A stretch of DNA of 64,000 nucleotides, taken from assembly GCA_964017185.1 (NCBI GenBank), contig OZ024869.1, positions 55,640,761 through 55,704,760 of the forward strand, given 5' to 3'. The notes under the pieces are model-generated. The model was not told where the DNA came from. It searched no databases and saw nothing but the letters and a program-made list of their open reading frames with translations. Below, piece after piece: positions 1 to 13,387 of this stretch (its first letter is position 1; the number at the start of each line of letters is the position of its first letter). Origin of the DNA: Rugalucina vietnamica. Taxonomy: Eukaryota; Mollusca; Bivalvia; Lucinida; Lucinidae. Position numbers and translations under genes: made by a program.

Positions 1-265
1 TGGTTAGACAAAGTCTGATGAGATGATTTTTATATCATCTTTGACTTACATGCATGATACCTTGTACCACTCCACTAAAATTCTCTATTCCTTATGGACA
101 TTTTACTTTTTTGGCTTTCTCATCAGATGTATATGTTTGAGTCTATGGTATGGCATATTAGCATAAAATAAAATAAGGCATGGTGTACTTTGGGAATACA
201 TTTCAACATCTACAACTGTAATCAGTCTATGGTTTGGTAGGATGTTTTGAGTTGAATTTTACCAA

Positions 266-1790
266 CTAGAGGACCATTGGTCCTGTAGCTCACCTGAGAG
301 ATTATCACATTGTATGCTCATGCGATTTAAATTAATTGAGAATCGACCAATGAAAGTCTATGCATGGACACTATTGACCCCCGGGGCATGGCCAAATTTG
401 ACCCAGGGGCAGTCATGATGACTGGCACAATTTATAATGGGGACTACCAAACATTGCTACATACAAAATATAGAAGCTCTGGGCCTTTTGGTTTCAGAGA
501 AGAAGATTTTTTTAGTTTTTCCCATTGTAAGTCTATGGAGACGATTTACTCCCGGGGCGGGGCCAAATTTGACCCCAGGGGCATGGCTGGCACAATTTAT
601 GTAGAGGACCATTAGCCATTGCCACATACGAAATATCAAAGCTGTGGGCGCTGTGGTTTCAGAGAAGAAGATTTTTGAATTTTTTTCCCATGGTAAGTCT
701 ATAGAGACTATCAACCCCCAGGGCGTGGCCAAATTTTACCCCAGGGGCATGAATGGCACAATTTATGTAGAGGACCATTAGCCATTGCTACATACCAAAT
801 ATCAAAGCTGTTGGCCTAGTGGTTTCAGAGCAGAAGATTTTTTTAGTTTTTTTCCTATTGTAGGTCTATGGAGACTATCGACCCCCGGGGCGTGGCCAAA
901 TTTGACTCCAGGGGCATGATTGGCACAATTTATGTAGAGGACCATTAGCCATTGCCACATGCAAAATATCAAAGCTGTGGGCCCTGTGGTTTCAGAGAAG
1001 AAGATTTTTTATTTTTTTTCCCATAGTAAGTCTATGGAGACTATCAACCCCCGGGGCATGGCCAAATTAGACCCCAGGGCCATGATTGGCACAATTTATA
1101 ATGGGGACTACCAAACATTGCTACATACAAAATATTGTAGCTCTGGGCCTTGTGGTTTCAGAGAAGAAGATTTTTTTTAGTTTTTCCCATTGTAAGTCTA
1201 TGGAAACTATCCACCCCCGGGGCGTGGCCAAATTTGACCCCAGGGGCATGGCTGGCACAATTTATGTAGAGGACCATTAGCCATTGCCACATACCAAATA
1301 TCAAAGCTGTGGGCCCTGTGGTTTTATTTCAGAGAAGAAGATTTTTGAATTTTTTTCCCAGAGTAAGTCTATGGAGACTATCGACCCCCGGGGCGTGGCC
1401 AAATTTGACCCCAGGGGCATGAATGGCACAATTTATGTAGAGGACCATTAGCCATTGCTACATACCAAATATCAAAGCTGTGGGCCTAGTGGTTTCAGAG
1501 AAGAAGATTTTTTTAGTTTTTCCCATTGTAAGTCTATGGGACCTATCTGTTCCATGGAAACCACAATTTTGATATGATCTGCTCCAAAACCTAATGCCAT
1601 CAATCCCCCAACCCAATTATGGTTCACATTAAATTTGATCAAGATCGGCCTACTAGCTTCAGAAATATTCTTCTTTGAAATTGTGGACGGACGACGGACG
1701 GACGACGGACGGACGGACGGACGACGACGGATGACGGATGCCTGCATATCCTATAAGCTCACCTGTGAGCCTTTGACTCAGGTGAGCTAA
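266..1790 (+). mobile_element. Pearl-like minisatellite-core element (forward)
   Basis: It begins CTAGAGGACCATTGGTCCTG followed by AGCTCACCTGAG. It carries about seven tandem units of roughly 166 bp (each with GGGGCGTGGCCAAATTTGAC and CACAATTTATGTAGAGGACC), then a unique segment, a GACGGACG microsatellite (1685-1740) and a closing hairpin ending CAGGTGAGCTAA. Architecture matches bivalve pearl/CvA-type non-autonomous elements. No protein is encoded. The same family lies inverted at 42599-46755. Confidence 0.8.
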
Positions 1791-1951
1791 TAAAGGCAGG
1801 GTCTGAATGTTTTCCTACCTTACTGCGACAAGACCTGCAACCAGAGTATAGAAGATGGTGACTGAAGTCTTAAAGATAACACTGGCTCTTTTAGAAGCTT
1901 GCCCCATTTCCGGTCAGATTGTTCCACAGAATACCTTTATAATGCAATAAG

Positions 1952-2598
1952 AGCTGTCCCAGGACAGCGTAGCTCACCTGACTTGTGCTTTGCCACTAAA
2001 TCTATCAAAGTCTATGACCAATGACCTTTGACCTCAAGGTCACTCAGGTGGGTCCTGATGATATAGCATAAAACTTCAGACCAATATCTACAAACATGCA
2101 AAGTATCAACTTGATACATCTACATGTTCAAGACGTATATACTTACAAAAAAAAAGTTTAACCAAATTTTAACACAAAGTTTCCAAGTCCATGACCTTGA
2201 CCTCAAGGTCACCCAGGGTGGGTCATGATGGTCCTGCATAAAACTTCAGACCACTATCTACTCACATGCAAAGTATCAACTTGATGCATCAGCATGTTCA
2301 AGAGATATAGACTTATGAAAACTTTTAACCAAAAACTTCAACAAAATTTCTAAGTCCGTGACCTTGACCTCAAGGTCACCCAGGGTGGGTCATGATGGTA
2401 CTGCATAAAACTTCAGACCAATATCTACTAACATTCAAAGTATCAACTTGATCCATCAGCATGCTGAAGAGATATAGACTTATAAAAACTTTAACCAAAA
2501 ACTTTAACATTTGAGCAACGCGTACTTTAACGCTAACGACGACGCCGGCGCCGGGGTGATTGCAATAGCTCTTCCTGTACTTTCGTACAGGCGAGCTA
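1952..2598 (+). mobile_element. Pearl-like element, second subfamily
   Basis: It starts with a hairpin GCTGTCCCAGGACAGC then AGCTCACCTGA. It contains three tandem units of about 165 bp (each with CCTTGACCTCAAGGTCACCC and CATAAAACTTCAGACCA) and ends with a hairpin CCTGTACTTTCGTACAGG and GCGAGCTAA. Same bracketing as the other pearl-like copies but a different core. Confidence 0.7.
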
Positions 2599-2796
2599 AA
2601 AACTGATCAATTTTTGTGAGAATCTGATCAGATGAGATATTAAACTCAATAGCACCTGTGAACTTGTTTTTTCAGCCTTGAAATTAAGAGGAAGTTACAG
2701 TTTGTTAACAAGATAAGGAGGTTCTGGTTCAAGATAAGATAGTGATGCCTGTGAAGTCATCAGATTATGGTAATACAGGTGTTTCATCATCAACAA

Positions 2797-3034
2797 TTGA
2801 GCCGCATCGTTAGAAAACCAACAATTTGCATATGCGAAAACAAAGGCGTAGATCAGCTTCGCAGTGACTGCGAAGCTGATCAGCGCCTTTGTTTTCGCTA
2901 CACGGATAGTACTTTTCCTCTACTTTCTAAATCTGAAATTTCCAGCCTCTAGCCATCTTCTGTGCTTGTAGAGTCTGGATTATGTTGGACCTGTTCAAAA
3001 ACCACATAGTTGGTTTTCTCATGAGTGGCTCAAT
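2797..3034 (+). mobile_element. Palindromic MITE, copy 1
   Basis: A roughly 238-bp element with imperfect terminal inverted repeats (TTGAGCCGCAT..AGAAAACC / GGTTTTCTCATG..GGCTCAA) and a near-perfect palindrome of about 65 bp in its left half (GCGAAAACAAAGGCG..CTTCGCAGTGACTGCGAAG). Seven further copies lie in the window. Confidence 0.8.
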
Positions 3035-3904
3035 TCATGAAAAAGACGGCTTTTAATACATATACCAATCAGCAACTTTGGTTGGCTACCTTGCTAGGAA
3101 AGAGCAAGCCATCTTTTCTGTTATGTCTTGTGTTGTCCTTTATCGATTTGGTGACAGGGTTGGAATTTTAATTGTATCAATACCTGACAAGTGGCATATA
3201 AGCATACCACTTGTACCTGAAAATCTATTTTCTTTCTTTGCTTTTCCCTCTCAATATGTATTTGAAGTCCGAAACAAAAGTCAGCCTCTAAACATCTTCT
3301 GTAGCTTTTTATAACCTATCGGATGGGCTTGTTTGGAAATATTGAAATATAAACATGAACAACACTTACATGTACGTGAAGGTCAGATTTTTCTTGAGAA
3401 GCACGTCCAGCCCAATCCCTTCAGATTTTGAATATGAACTACAGCTGCAGACTAAAGCTGAACGACTTTACCTGAAAAAAAATAAATAAATAAATAAATA
3501 AATGCGTCAATTTTCAAGGATTCACTTCTGTTCTGCAAAATTTCTATCAACAATTATAAACTCGAGTTTAGACATAACAAATTAACTTTCAGACAGAAAT
3601 CAGGGAATCTTCAAGGTTTTCTGGAAATTCAACAAATACTTTTGCATCATTAGAAGCCTCTTCACTAAAAATCTAGAGAAAACTGTAAGAACTTGGTTAC
3701 AATTCATCTCCAAGATTTTAATCATGTTTCAATTTGCAATTTGGTAACAATTCGATCATTTAAATCAAATGGCAAATTTCTAAGACAACACAAATCAGTT
3801 TGGCACAAAAGCCATGAACAAGCAGCACTAGACCCAATTTTAAAGGCTGTCTAGAAATGAGAACTAAATCAATGCAAACTACATTTGCCAGAAAACTTTC
3901 AACT
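3035..3904. other. Unannotated intergenic DNA
   Basis: AT-rich sequence with a short (AAAT)n run near 3478-3503. No gene or repeat recognised. Confidence 0.5.
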
Positions 3905-4210
3905 ATACTGAACAAAAAAAGAAACGCAACAATTATATTCCACTAAATTTTTAGCAAACTATGATACAATCAGAAATTATTGCATTTACTACATCTGCAT
4001 GAGATATTAGGCTTCCGAATGCAACAAACCGATTTTCATTTTGATGAGTTATTTGGTGCCGACCATAGGCATGCTGAAAGTAGTATACCACACAGTGCGC
4101 ATGCGCAAGCATTAAAATTATGGTACGATTTAAATCCGCTATAAACCCCCATTCAAAATCGCAATGTCCCACTCAGCAGATGACTCACGCGTTAAAGAAA
4201 TAAAGCAAAT
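3905..4210 (+). repeat. Diverged copy of an ACTGAACA..ACGCAAC element
   Basis: It starts ACTGAACAAAAAAAGAAACG and has a GCGCATGCGC motif about 190 bp in, ending near AAGAAATAAAG. The same series of landmarks recurs at 4405-4718, so these are two diverged members of one family. Confidence 0.55.
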
Positions 4211-4257
4211 AAAGTTGAAATTACCCCCTTTCAATTAAACATATAGGGATCTTGATG

Positions 4258-4840
4258 GATTAACTGCACCCAGATACCACTATATCCTTATATGGTGAGA
4301 AGCAACATGCATCCAAATCATGCAACAGGGAAAGAGTTGGCTTTTGGCGGCATGCAAAAGTTCCAGGTTTTAATTGATTTGAGCAAGTGTTTTAGTGTAA
4401 TATACTGAACAAAAAAAGAAACGCAACAATAGGCCACCGAGGATTTTCGAGTTCAACGGCAAAACATTGATAATTTCAGGTCTGTTGCTGTATGATTCAC
4501 ATTCATGGGATGTTAGGGTATATCATGCAAAAATCTGATTTTCATTTCGATAAAAATTGAATGAGATTTTTTTCTCGTCTTAAATAATGCAAATCGGGAA
4601 AGATTTGCTCTGCGCATGCGCACACTTTTGAACCTCCAAATCATCAAGAATCAATGTCAGCCGCTCCCTAATTAAAATTCATGAAAAAGAAATAAAGTGA
4701 CACGACACACAAGTTCGTAATCAATTAAAACCTGGAACTTTTGCATGCCGCCAAAAGCCAACTCTTTCCCTGTTGCATGATTTGGATGCATGTTGCTTCT
4801 CACCATATAAGGATATAGTGGTATCTGGGTGCAGTTAATC
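4258..4840. mobile_element. Element with perfect 122-bp inverted repeats
   Basis: Arms 4258-4379 and 4719-4840 are identical as reverse complements over 122 bp, separated by 339 bp. The spacer holds the second ACTGAACAAAAAAAGAAACG copy. No transposase ORF. A transcript through it would form a long hairpin. Confidence 0.85.
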
Positions 4841-6519
4841 TTCTCTAATTGACAGCAATGAATAATTTACAGATAATCCCGCAGCTTGTCAGTTTCCACA
4901 TGCAGTAATCTCAGAGAAAATGCACATATTTTCTGGAATGTCTTTTAATGCATCCTTTAGGTTCATGAGTCAGATAGTGGGCATCAAAATGTTGCAAAAA
5001 AGTGAGCTCCGACAGGACATCATTGCTCACTTGAAATGTACTCCCTCCTTCTACTTTCAACCCCAAAATGAAGAATATGATTGTAAAGCTACATATAAAA
5101 TGATGGTCACTGTCACATATTTTAGGTACTACGTAACTTTATAGATTGCTTTACTAGTTTAAGGTGAGCAAAAGAATAGAAGTTATGTGAAAATTTCATC
5201 CTTTATCAGATGCTAATAATTCTTTGCATCTGTCTTTATGTTTTAAAAGTACATGTACAGGTGTATGTTTGATATGATGTACCTTTCACATAAAATCTCT
5301 AGAAGACCTTCTGGCCAGTCTATATTAAATATCTCAATACACCTCACTTTAATCAGATTGTCATAAAAAGAGCAGGAGCATTCTCAGGACCCTTGACCTT
5401 TCTCCTGAGGTCAAACAAGAGCAGAAAGCACTTAAATGCATCATTTATTTCAATTATTGTCCCCAAATTAGCCATGGTCCAACCCACAACATATGGCCTA
5501 AGATATCAAATCCTTTTACAGTCCAAAAGGGGACAGTTAATCATCCATAATTTGATTGGCTGAATGAGATATAATGTGGCTTGTATGAAATGAAAGGAAA
5601 GAGTGGCATTGTGCATAAGCATGATATGGAATCATCTTGCACAAAATATGGCAATGCATAGCCTTAAACCCTCTTTTATAATGATTTTAAATATATATGT
5701 TTGATTGAATTACCGGTACGTAATGCTTAACTCTCACAATCAGCAACTTAAATATTGGGACAGCAATTAGTTCCTAAGCAAGCCTACCGGGATCCGCTTC
5801 AATATTTAATATGAAATGGAATCCTGACAAATGGAGCTATCGCAGCCAGTGAATTTTAATAGAATACAAAGTAAGAGTAGAAGGCACACAGATTGTGCAA
5901 TCAAATTTAATATCCCATCACAGACACCAGGCGGGAAAGAAAGTCTTAACTAATATCAGCTATGTAGAACGTGTAATAACGTACCAGTCATTTGAATCAA
6001 AGGCCCCTATTGGACCAAAAAAAGCGGGTCTTTTAACTTTTTCAATTTTTAAAACCCTGCTAAAAGCCAAGCACTACAGGGTCAACTGTGGTAAAATCCC
6101 TGCTAAATGCCCCGCAGTCCCTAGAGGCTGACAATAATTAGTTTGATGAAAAAAAAACTGTGAAGGAGGGGCCTGAATTTCTGCCGTACATGCACAGGTA
6201 CATATGAAAATTAAATAAGGACCCTAATGGTAATTAATTATGAAAATACAACTCATAGTTAATTTGATTTAATGTGACTGTGTATTACTCCTGGCAATGC
6301 TGAAACTCATCGGAGATTAAATCTCGGAACCTAAGCGTCACTATGACCCCGCTATGGGACCGAAGATTCAATTGACTGGTTGCATAAAATGCAAAGTATG
6401 TGGCCATCTTATCTGCAACTCTGATGTTAATAACATGTTGGCACTTCAAAGATTTTGAAATCAACATCAGGCTGGATAAATTTTGTACTTCTAAAAATTC
6501 TTATCAGTGACATTAAAAA
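4841..6519. other. Unannotated intergenic DNA
   Basis: AT-rich with scattered short ORFs of no recognisable product. I see no splice-bounded exons or repeats I can name. Confidence 0.5.
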
Positions 6520-7747
6520 ACCAGAGGACCATTGGTCCTGAGAACGCTCACCTGAAGCCTGATCCTGCAGAATTAAGTCATCATGAAATGACCTTGACCT
6601 TGAATACTCACACACCTTTATTGAATTCATAAGTTGTCTACATCTGCAAAGTTTCAGGTCTCAGGCTGCAATAGTTTCCAAACCCAGTGATTTATGAGAA
6701 AACCACAATTTTAATTTTGATATTTAAATGACTTTGGGTCAAGGTCAAGAAATGACCTTGGCCTTCATTAATTACTTACCTTCATTGACTCCATTGGTTG
6801 TCTGCATCTAGCAACTTCCAGGTCTCAGACTGCAACAGTTTCCAAAATATCCATTGTTTCCGCCTTTTCCCATGTAAAAGCCTATGTTTCCAAAATTGAC
6901 CTTGCCGTAAAATAGGTCAAGGTCATCCTATGGTCATCATTTGATCAAACTAGGATGGGCTGGAGTCCCAAATGCTACATACCAAGTTTCGCGAAAATTG
7001 GTCTGCCGGTTCTGGAGAAGAAAATTTTTGAGTGGTTTTTACCATATATGGGCGTGGCGGCCATCTTGGTAAAGTGACCTGGATTTCGCGATCAAACTTT
7101 CGTCTCCCCTACCCATGGATGCTCCACATAAAATTTCACTTTGATTGGCCCAGCAGTTACAGAGAAGAAGATCTTTGAAAAGTGTGTATGGACAACAGAC
7201 TGGCCAAGGTCAAGAGATGACCCTGACCTACATTAATCACATACCTTCATCTACTCCATTAGTTGTTTGCATCTACCACTTTTCAGGCCTCAGGCTGCAA
7301 TAGTTTTCAAAAAATCCATAGTTTTCACTTTTTCCCATGTAAAAGCCTATGTTTCCAAATTTGACCTTGCCGTAAAATAGGTCAAGGTCATCCAAGGGTC
7401 ATCATTTTATCAAACTATGATGGGCTGAAGTCCCTGATGCTACATACCAAGTTTCGTGGAAATCGGCCAACCGGTTCTGGAGAAGAAGATTTTTGAAGGG
7501 TTTTTACCATATATGGGCTTGGCGGCCATCTTGGTCATGTGACCTGGATTTCGCGATCAAACTTGGAATGCCACTACCCAAGGAGGCTCCACATAAATTT
7601 TCAACTAGATCGGCCAAGCGGTTTCAGAGAAGAAGATCTTTGAAATTGTGGACGACGACGACGACGACGACGGACGGACGACGGACGGACGCCGGATCAT
7701 GGCCATCCTATAAGCTCACCTTGTGAGCCTTCGGCTCAGGTGAGCTA
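6520..7747 (+). mobile_element. Pearl-like element, third subfamily (short form)
   Basis: It begins ACCAGAGGACCATTGGTCCT and GCTCACCTGAAGCC and ends with a GACGACGG microsatellite and GGCTCAGGTGAGCTAA. Core segments repeat TGACCTTGACCT and CATATATGGGCGTGGCGGCC. It is nearly identical over long stretches to the 5' part and the 3' end of the element at 60569-62726. Confidence 0.8.
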
Positions 7748-9526
7748 AAAACTGTACACCTGCTTGGGTAACTAGCTACTGGATAGTAAGTAATTAACCT
7801 GCCAGAGGAAATTCTACGACCTGCTTTAACCAGATGCCAATTGCAGGCCTGCCAGGTGCTCACATTTTACCAAGAATTAGTGAAATATCTAAGTATTGAA
7901 ATAATAAGTTTAATAATTATATATATACAAAAGTATCTAAATTGAATATTTTTGGGGGGTGGGTGGATTTTGTAAGAGTAGACCTAATATGGGAGTATAT
8001 TCCTCCATTAATGTTGATTGACAGAAAAGTTGGGGCAAATCTACAGTACACATAAAGGAATTATGCTCAAACAACTTGGCACCATAAGTATGGTGTGCCC
8101 TTTGCAAATTCATAGTCAGTAGGCATAACTAAAGCCCTAAACATTTTTATACATACCAGATTTTTAGCAGAGGTCTAGTCTTAAAAAGCAGCCTAGATCT
8201 ATATGCCTTTTGACCATCTAACTTTAACTTTCCTCAACCTGCAAAAGTTTGAGAAATATTAAAGAATTTTACTAGTAGGTATCCAAATTTCTATTAAGAC
8301 TGCTAAAAGTAGTAATACATTGTACTTCTTTCAATATGTTTGACATTAGCTCCTGACATTTGTCAATGGGTTAAATAAAGCTCTTCTTGAATACTCATCA
8401 GGGATGAAGTTAATGATCATTCCAGCATAAAGATCAAAGTTCTGAGGTAATATTGACATGAAATGAATCTGACAGTTCTGTGATGAGCTATGTAATTAAC
8501 ACACTCTGGTGTACACCTACTTTCATTATTGCCATAAAAAATGAAGAAACAATTTGTCAGAAATACACTGCAGCATGTTGGTTCAACCTTTGCAAATGTA
8601 TGTTTGTTTGTATTGAAGTTAACAATCAACAATTTTTCAGCCAAGTTGGAACGAAGCCTCCGCTTCCTGGGTATTAACCAGTAGTACTCTAGATGAATTT
8701 TGCTCAAGGACGCAACATGGTGACTTCAGTGAAGATCAAACCCAGGATATCTTGGTTCAGAGTCACTCTATTGACACATACCCGTGTATCAGTTTATCTT
8801 GGCCCCTGGGCAGCTTGGCCAAGATATGCCGCCAAAATTTCCCAGGGTATCTTGGCAGAGTAGGATACAAAAATCTTGCATGTAAATGGTCATTTCTTTC
8901 AATACTATAGACATGATCATAATAGAAAGTATAAAATTATATAGCAATTTCATGAAAACAGTTCTACCAGTTGAAGATGTTTTTGGTAGTTTTGAAGACT
9001 TCTGAAAAAACAAATTTGGTGGGGGCCAAGATACCCAGGGTGGGGGCCAAGATAACCCAGGTATATATCCAGGCCCCTGAGAGCCAGGCTGCACAGGGGG
9101 TCATGATAAACTCTTACACCGGTACTATGCTCTACCAAGAAATGAGAATTTAATGTCAACAAAATTAAGTAAAATTTGGGGCAGACTGGACTAGAAATTA
9201 GAACCCAGATATAGAAGTGTGGCATGAGAGTGGCACAGACTTCTTATGTGCCTGGGTAGAAAATGGTCTGTGAGCGACTCGTTATGGTGTGTTTGCTGAA
9301 GGCTAGAGAAATGTGACAGATATTGGGACCAACACTACCTTGGGGACATTTTGGTATGTTGTCCCTGTCCCTGAAATCAAATATGTCATTGATCGTTATT
9401 GGCAAGGTAGAATTTTATCTACAAATTCAGTGTAGAAGTAAACAAAGCTTTAGTTGACAACATCCAATTGTACCGGCAGAAAGTCTACTGTAACCTGAAT
9501 CAGAACAGTTTATTCAAACTTTATGC
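7748..9526. other. Intergenic DNA with a degenerate inverted repeat
   Basis: Mostly featureless AT-rich sequence. Between about 8798 and 9080, CCAAGATA..CCCAGGG motifs occur in opposite orientations (8798-8858 and 9022-9080), possibly an old inverted-repeat element. No coding exons recognised. Confidence 0.35.
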
Positions 9527-9752
9527 ACCAGTCATTTGTAACCAGATTCCCCCACCTACAGGGATTATGACTTTCTAGTTTTCCATGCCCTGCTATAGAC
9601 CCAACCCCCAGGGGACAAACTGGAGGCCAAAACTATGCTCTTTGCCTTGCCCCTCTCAAATAGAACAATAAAAAAGTAATTGCTCTGCACTTTAGACTGG
9701 CTATCCTCCACCCTTCCCCGTAGGTGGAGGGCCGTGATTACAAATGACTGGT
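9527..9752. mobile_element. MITE with ACCAGTCATTTGTA termini
   Basis: About 226 bp bounded by inverted ACCAGTCATTTGTA / TACAAATGACTGGT, with the inner CCCACCTAC / GTAGGTGG also inverted. Confidence 0.7.
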
Positions 9753-10255
9753 ATATTACTGATGACACACCAAAATGACCATTAATTCACTAAGCCCAAG
9801 TCTTCTCTGGCTCCCATAATGGGACTTGCAATAGCTTCCAGTTGAAACTAATATAAGGCTATTTTAACGTCCGAGAAGCCTGAAAGTGCTGTCATTTATT
9901 TGCCGATACAAACATCATAACAAAAAAGTTCAAATGATTTTTGTTACACTCATTTGTGAATATTTTCAGCTGATTTTTGCCCGCTTTGCACTGACAACTT
10001 TCAAATGGCTTTATTCTAAAAACAAGCGTAAGTTACAATATAGAAAGGTAAGGGATTAATTACACAAATTAATCATGCAGAATTCCAGAAATTGTTTGTC
10101 AGAAGTTCTGGTCAGAGGTATTAAACAACTGTTTAAACTCGTGGATACCTTGAACATTCTTAATCGAATTTGGCATATGGCGGGAAATGTGGGAGTGATA
10201 TACCGAACCGATAATATATCGGATTCTAGACATTTCGGGCCCATATCCATCCACG

Positions 10256-10295
10256 CATATACCGAGTCAATCAATTTCTGATCATCATCACTGGA
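10256..10295. repeat. Copy of the GAGTC..TCAATTTCTGATCATC terminal motif
   Basis: The same motif bounds the LINE-containing interval at 14585 and, inverted, at 16709. Here it stands alone, suggesting another copy of that inverted-repeat element. Confidence 0.4.
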
Positions 10296-10850
10296 TGCTG
10301 CGTTTTTTATTTTAGATAAACTGGCTAGCCTGTTGTTCTTAGAAGCTCAAGATTCGGGGGACGATGGTTTCCAGGCAGTGAATAGATTTTGTACTAGAGC
10401 GTAGGATGCGGGTTCGCGTTCAGTCATGAGCAAGATATACTTCAGTGAAAAATTACACAAGAATTTAATCTAGAACCCTTAAAAATGTATATGCGAACTG
10501 TCTGTTGCATTCCGAATGCGGTGGTTTCACAGGCACATTCCAGTGTGCCATGGCTTTCCTCCGCCTCAGGCAGCCCTCGTTATTGTTGCATCTTGGGAAA
10601 AGGGGAATTGGCATAGTGTAACAGTGACGAAGTAAGGCTCCGGGTTAAAGGGACGAGAAATCCCCAGTGGCGAGATCAATAACGGTTAAGGTTACGGTTG
10701 GTGGTGGGCATTGAATCATGTCACTTGCGTCTGTCTAGACGGTGCCCCAGGAAGTGGATGGAATTCGGATCAAAATATAACATGATCATAACATAGACGT
10801 CAACTAGCGTTACTTGGATAGGAAACTGTCGCATTAGCATTTTTGTACTA

Positions 10851-11300
10851 TTTGCTATTTGGAACCCTCATTATGACGATCTAATAGATGAACTGGAGAA
10901 TGTGCAAATGCGAGCAGCTATGTTTGTAACTAGGAATTACACATGTGAAAAGGAAAGTGTAAGCTTAAATTTCTAAAAGACTTATATTTACAAATGTCTA
11001 AAACGGAGAGCCAAAATTCCCACCATTAGCATTAATTCAAAGAATGGCGTTGTAGAAATCAACATTCCTTATATTTCAGATACACTCGGCAGTTACAAAT
11101 GCATATTTACAAAGTGTTTCTCTCCAGACTTTCAGGAACTGGAATGACCTCTTTGATTCTCTGCTCTCTGCCGAAATGTCAGATGATTGTGTGTCTAAGC
11201 TTACCTCCGGTCAAGTCACAACCCCTACCCCCATGGCGTGGCACTGTCAATTTGGAGTTTCACCAGTAAACTATTTTGGTTTTGATCTGCTAGTGCCAAG
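10851..11300 (+). pseudogene. LINE reverse-transcriptase 3' remnant
   Basis: Frame 10851-10979 reads FAIWNPHYDDLIDELENVQM then RAAMFVTRNYTCEKES. This matches the EYAAPIWHPYNEIEKKVEKM..TAARWI segment of the LINE at 14848-16660. Further decayed pieces follow to about 11300 (AEMSDDCVSK, FGVSPVN). Frameshifts and stops throughout. Confidence 0.65.
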
Positions 11301-11699
11301 GTAACCAATACCCCATTGAAATATTAACTATTACCTAAGTTTCTAATATTGATTTTACTTAATGAAGCTGTGTGCCAGCAGAAAATGCGAATTTTTGTTG
11401 GATGATCCATTCGTCTTATTTATCCTCTACAGATTCATGGAGTCTCTGCCGATATAGGGCGCGATATATCGCGTTAGTTTACGGTCAATGTCATATATAC
11501 ATTTTTCTCAGCCAGACTGGGTCCTGTTCGCTAGCCAATTCTTGATCAAGTTATCAGGAAGGAGTGGTTTGGAGTTGAAAATGGGTAAATTTCATCAAAT
11601 AAGTACTGTATAGATTTATGGCCCTTGATTTACATTAAAAAGTTTTCGTTTCCGAGCTCTACCATGAGCATTTATTGTTTGTCCCTTTTGGAATTAGAG

Positions 11700-11935
11700 T
11701 TGAGCCGCAGCATCAGAAAACAGACAATTGCATATGCGAAAACAAAGGCGCAGACCAGCTTCGCGGTAACCGCGAAGCTGATCAGCGCCTTTGTTTTCGC
11801 TACACAAATTGCACAATCCCTATTCTTTTTAGATCCAAAATCTCAAGTTTCTAACCATCTTCTGTGACTGTACAGGCCAGTTTGTGTCGACATGGTCGGA
11901 ACCCAAATTGTTGATTTTCTCATGCACAAGCTCAG
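11700..11935 (+). mobile_element. Palindromic MITE, copy 2
   Basis: Same family as 2797-3034, with central palindrome CTTCGCGGTAACCGCGAAG and terminal TTGAGCCG..AAAAC / GATTTTCTCATG..AGCTCA. Confidence 0.8.
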
Positions 11936-12068
11936 TTATTTTTAATTGGACTACCATCGCCTGATGTTAATCTTTGAAATTGCAGCACAATTGCCTGGCT
12001 TCCGTTGTCAGTATGAAAAGTTATTGAGGAGGGTTGATCGCCTAAAATTGCACAATATACCCCCATAA

Positions 12069-13350
12069 ATGAGGGTCTGGATGGGGGGTCCTGGTATTCA
12101 CTAATCCCTAAAAATTTAGCCATTTATTCACTGTCATTAAAATTTTGGCTTATTCATTAAAATTAACTGGATTATTCATTAAAATATGATAATTACTAGT
12201 CACGCCTTCTTCACCCAGCTAATATCCATAAGCAAAGGTGTTCCCCACCTAAGGCAACCCTTTATCTCAGTTCTATGATATTAAATTGTAGACTGCTGAG
12301 TGCAACCTTGATATTAACATCTTGAGAGAAGCATAATTATATACTCTGCTAGACCACAAAGCCTCATTGAAACCTTCGGGTATAGTATACCAATTTTTTG
12401 TTAAATCTGTTGGGAGTATAATCCCCTCATCCTTAAATACTGAATAGTTATACGCCCTAAGTTTTACCATAAATATTTCTCTTCAATTATGAAAGCCAAA
12501 GGTTATTTAAGAAAAATAGTAGCTTCAAGTTGAAAGTTATAATAAAATTATGCTGTTGTTTTAATTTAATAAACTAGTTAGCATAGTAGTAACTATGCGA
12601 TGTATAGTCTGTGTGCCTGATTGTACAATATATATCTTATTAATGTCTTAAATACGGAGCGAGCAAAGCGAGCGAGGAAAAAAATTGTAGCTCCATATAA
12701 ATTGCCAGATAGATCTGCATTAACGTTCTTAGTGTTGCCTTGTTTCTCATTGCAAAAGACATAATTATATTCTGTCATATAAAAAAGCAAGATGGTGTCC
12801 ATCCACAGAAAAGATTATCATAACAGGATTGGGACATACATGTACATAATAAGGACAACGTGGGGTAATAAAGTAAAAAGAAATACATATACATAAAGAA
12901 ACAAAACAGTGAAATAGTATTTGGCTCAGTAAACATCCAGATTGATTTATTTTTCTCTGCATTCAAATTCATTTGGTCCATGATTTACAGAGCCCCTACT
13001 TGCTTGGCTTTCAGACATATGTCTTTCCAAACATTCAAGGATTTCTGAAATGTGAATACAACATTTGAAATGTGGACTGGGGGCATCCAGACCCCAGAAA
13101 AAAAATTCTGGAATGTCAGGGAGGCCATCTAAGACAATTCCATAGCCAAATTGAAGCATCATTCATTATTCTTTAAAATGCTATTATTCACTATTCATTA
13201 TATTTCTCTGCTATTCATTAAAATTTTACATTTATTCATTATTCTTAAGGACCTTATTATTCACTAATTAAATGTTTTGCTCTTTATTCACTCTCATTAA
13301 AAATTTTATGCCATTATTCATTAATCATTATACCCCATCCAGACCCTCAT
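12069..13350. mobile_element. TIR element with TTATTCATTAAA-rich ends
   Basis: Bounded by ATGAGGGTCTGGATGGGG and its inverse CCCCATCCAGACCCTCAT. Just inside each end are AT-rich stretches repeating ATTCATTAAA/ATTCACTA (12090-12190 and 13160-13330). No transposase seen. About 1.28 kb. Confidence 0.6.
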
Positions 13351-13387
13351 AAATCTTTAATGTTTACAAGAACGATCGTTTCACGTA

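Noticed and set aside
266-1540. CRISPR-like array
   Set aside because: Regular spacing, but the units are wholly similar 166-bp repeats without unique spacers, in an animal genome.
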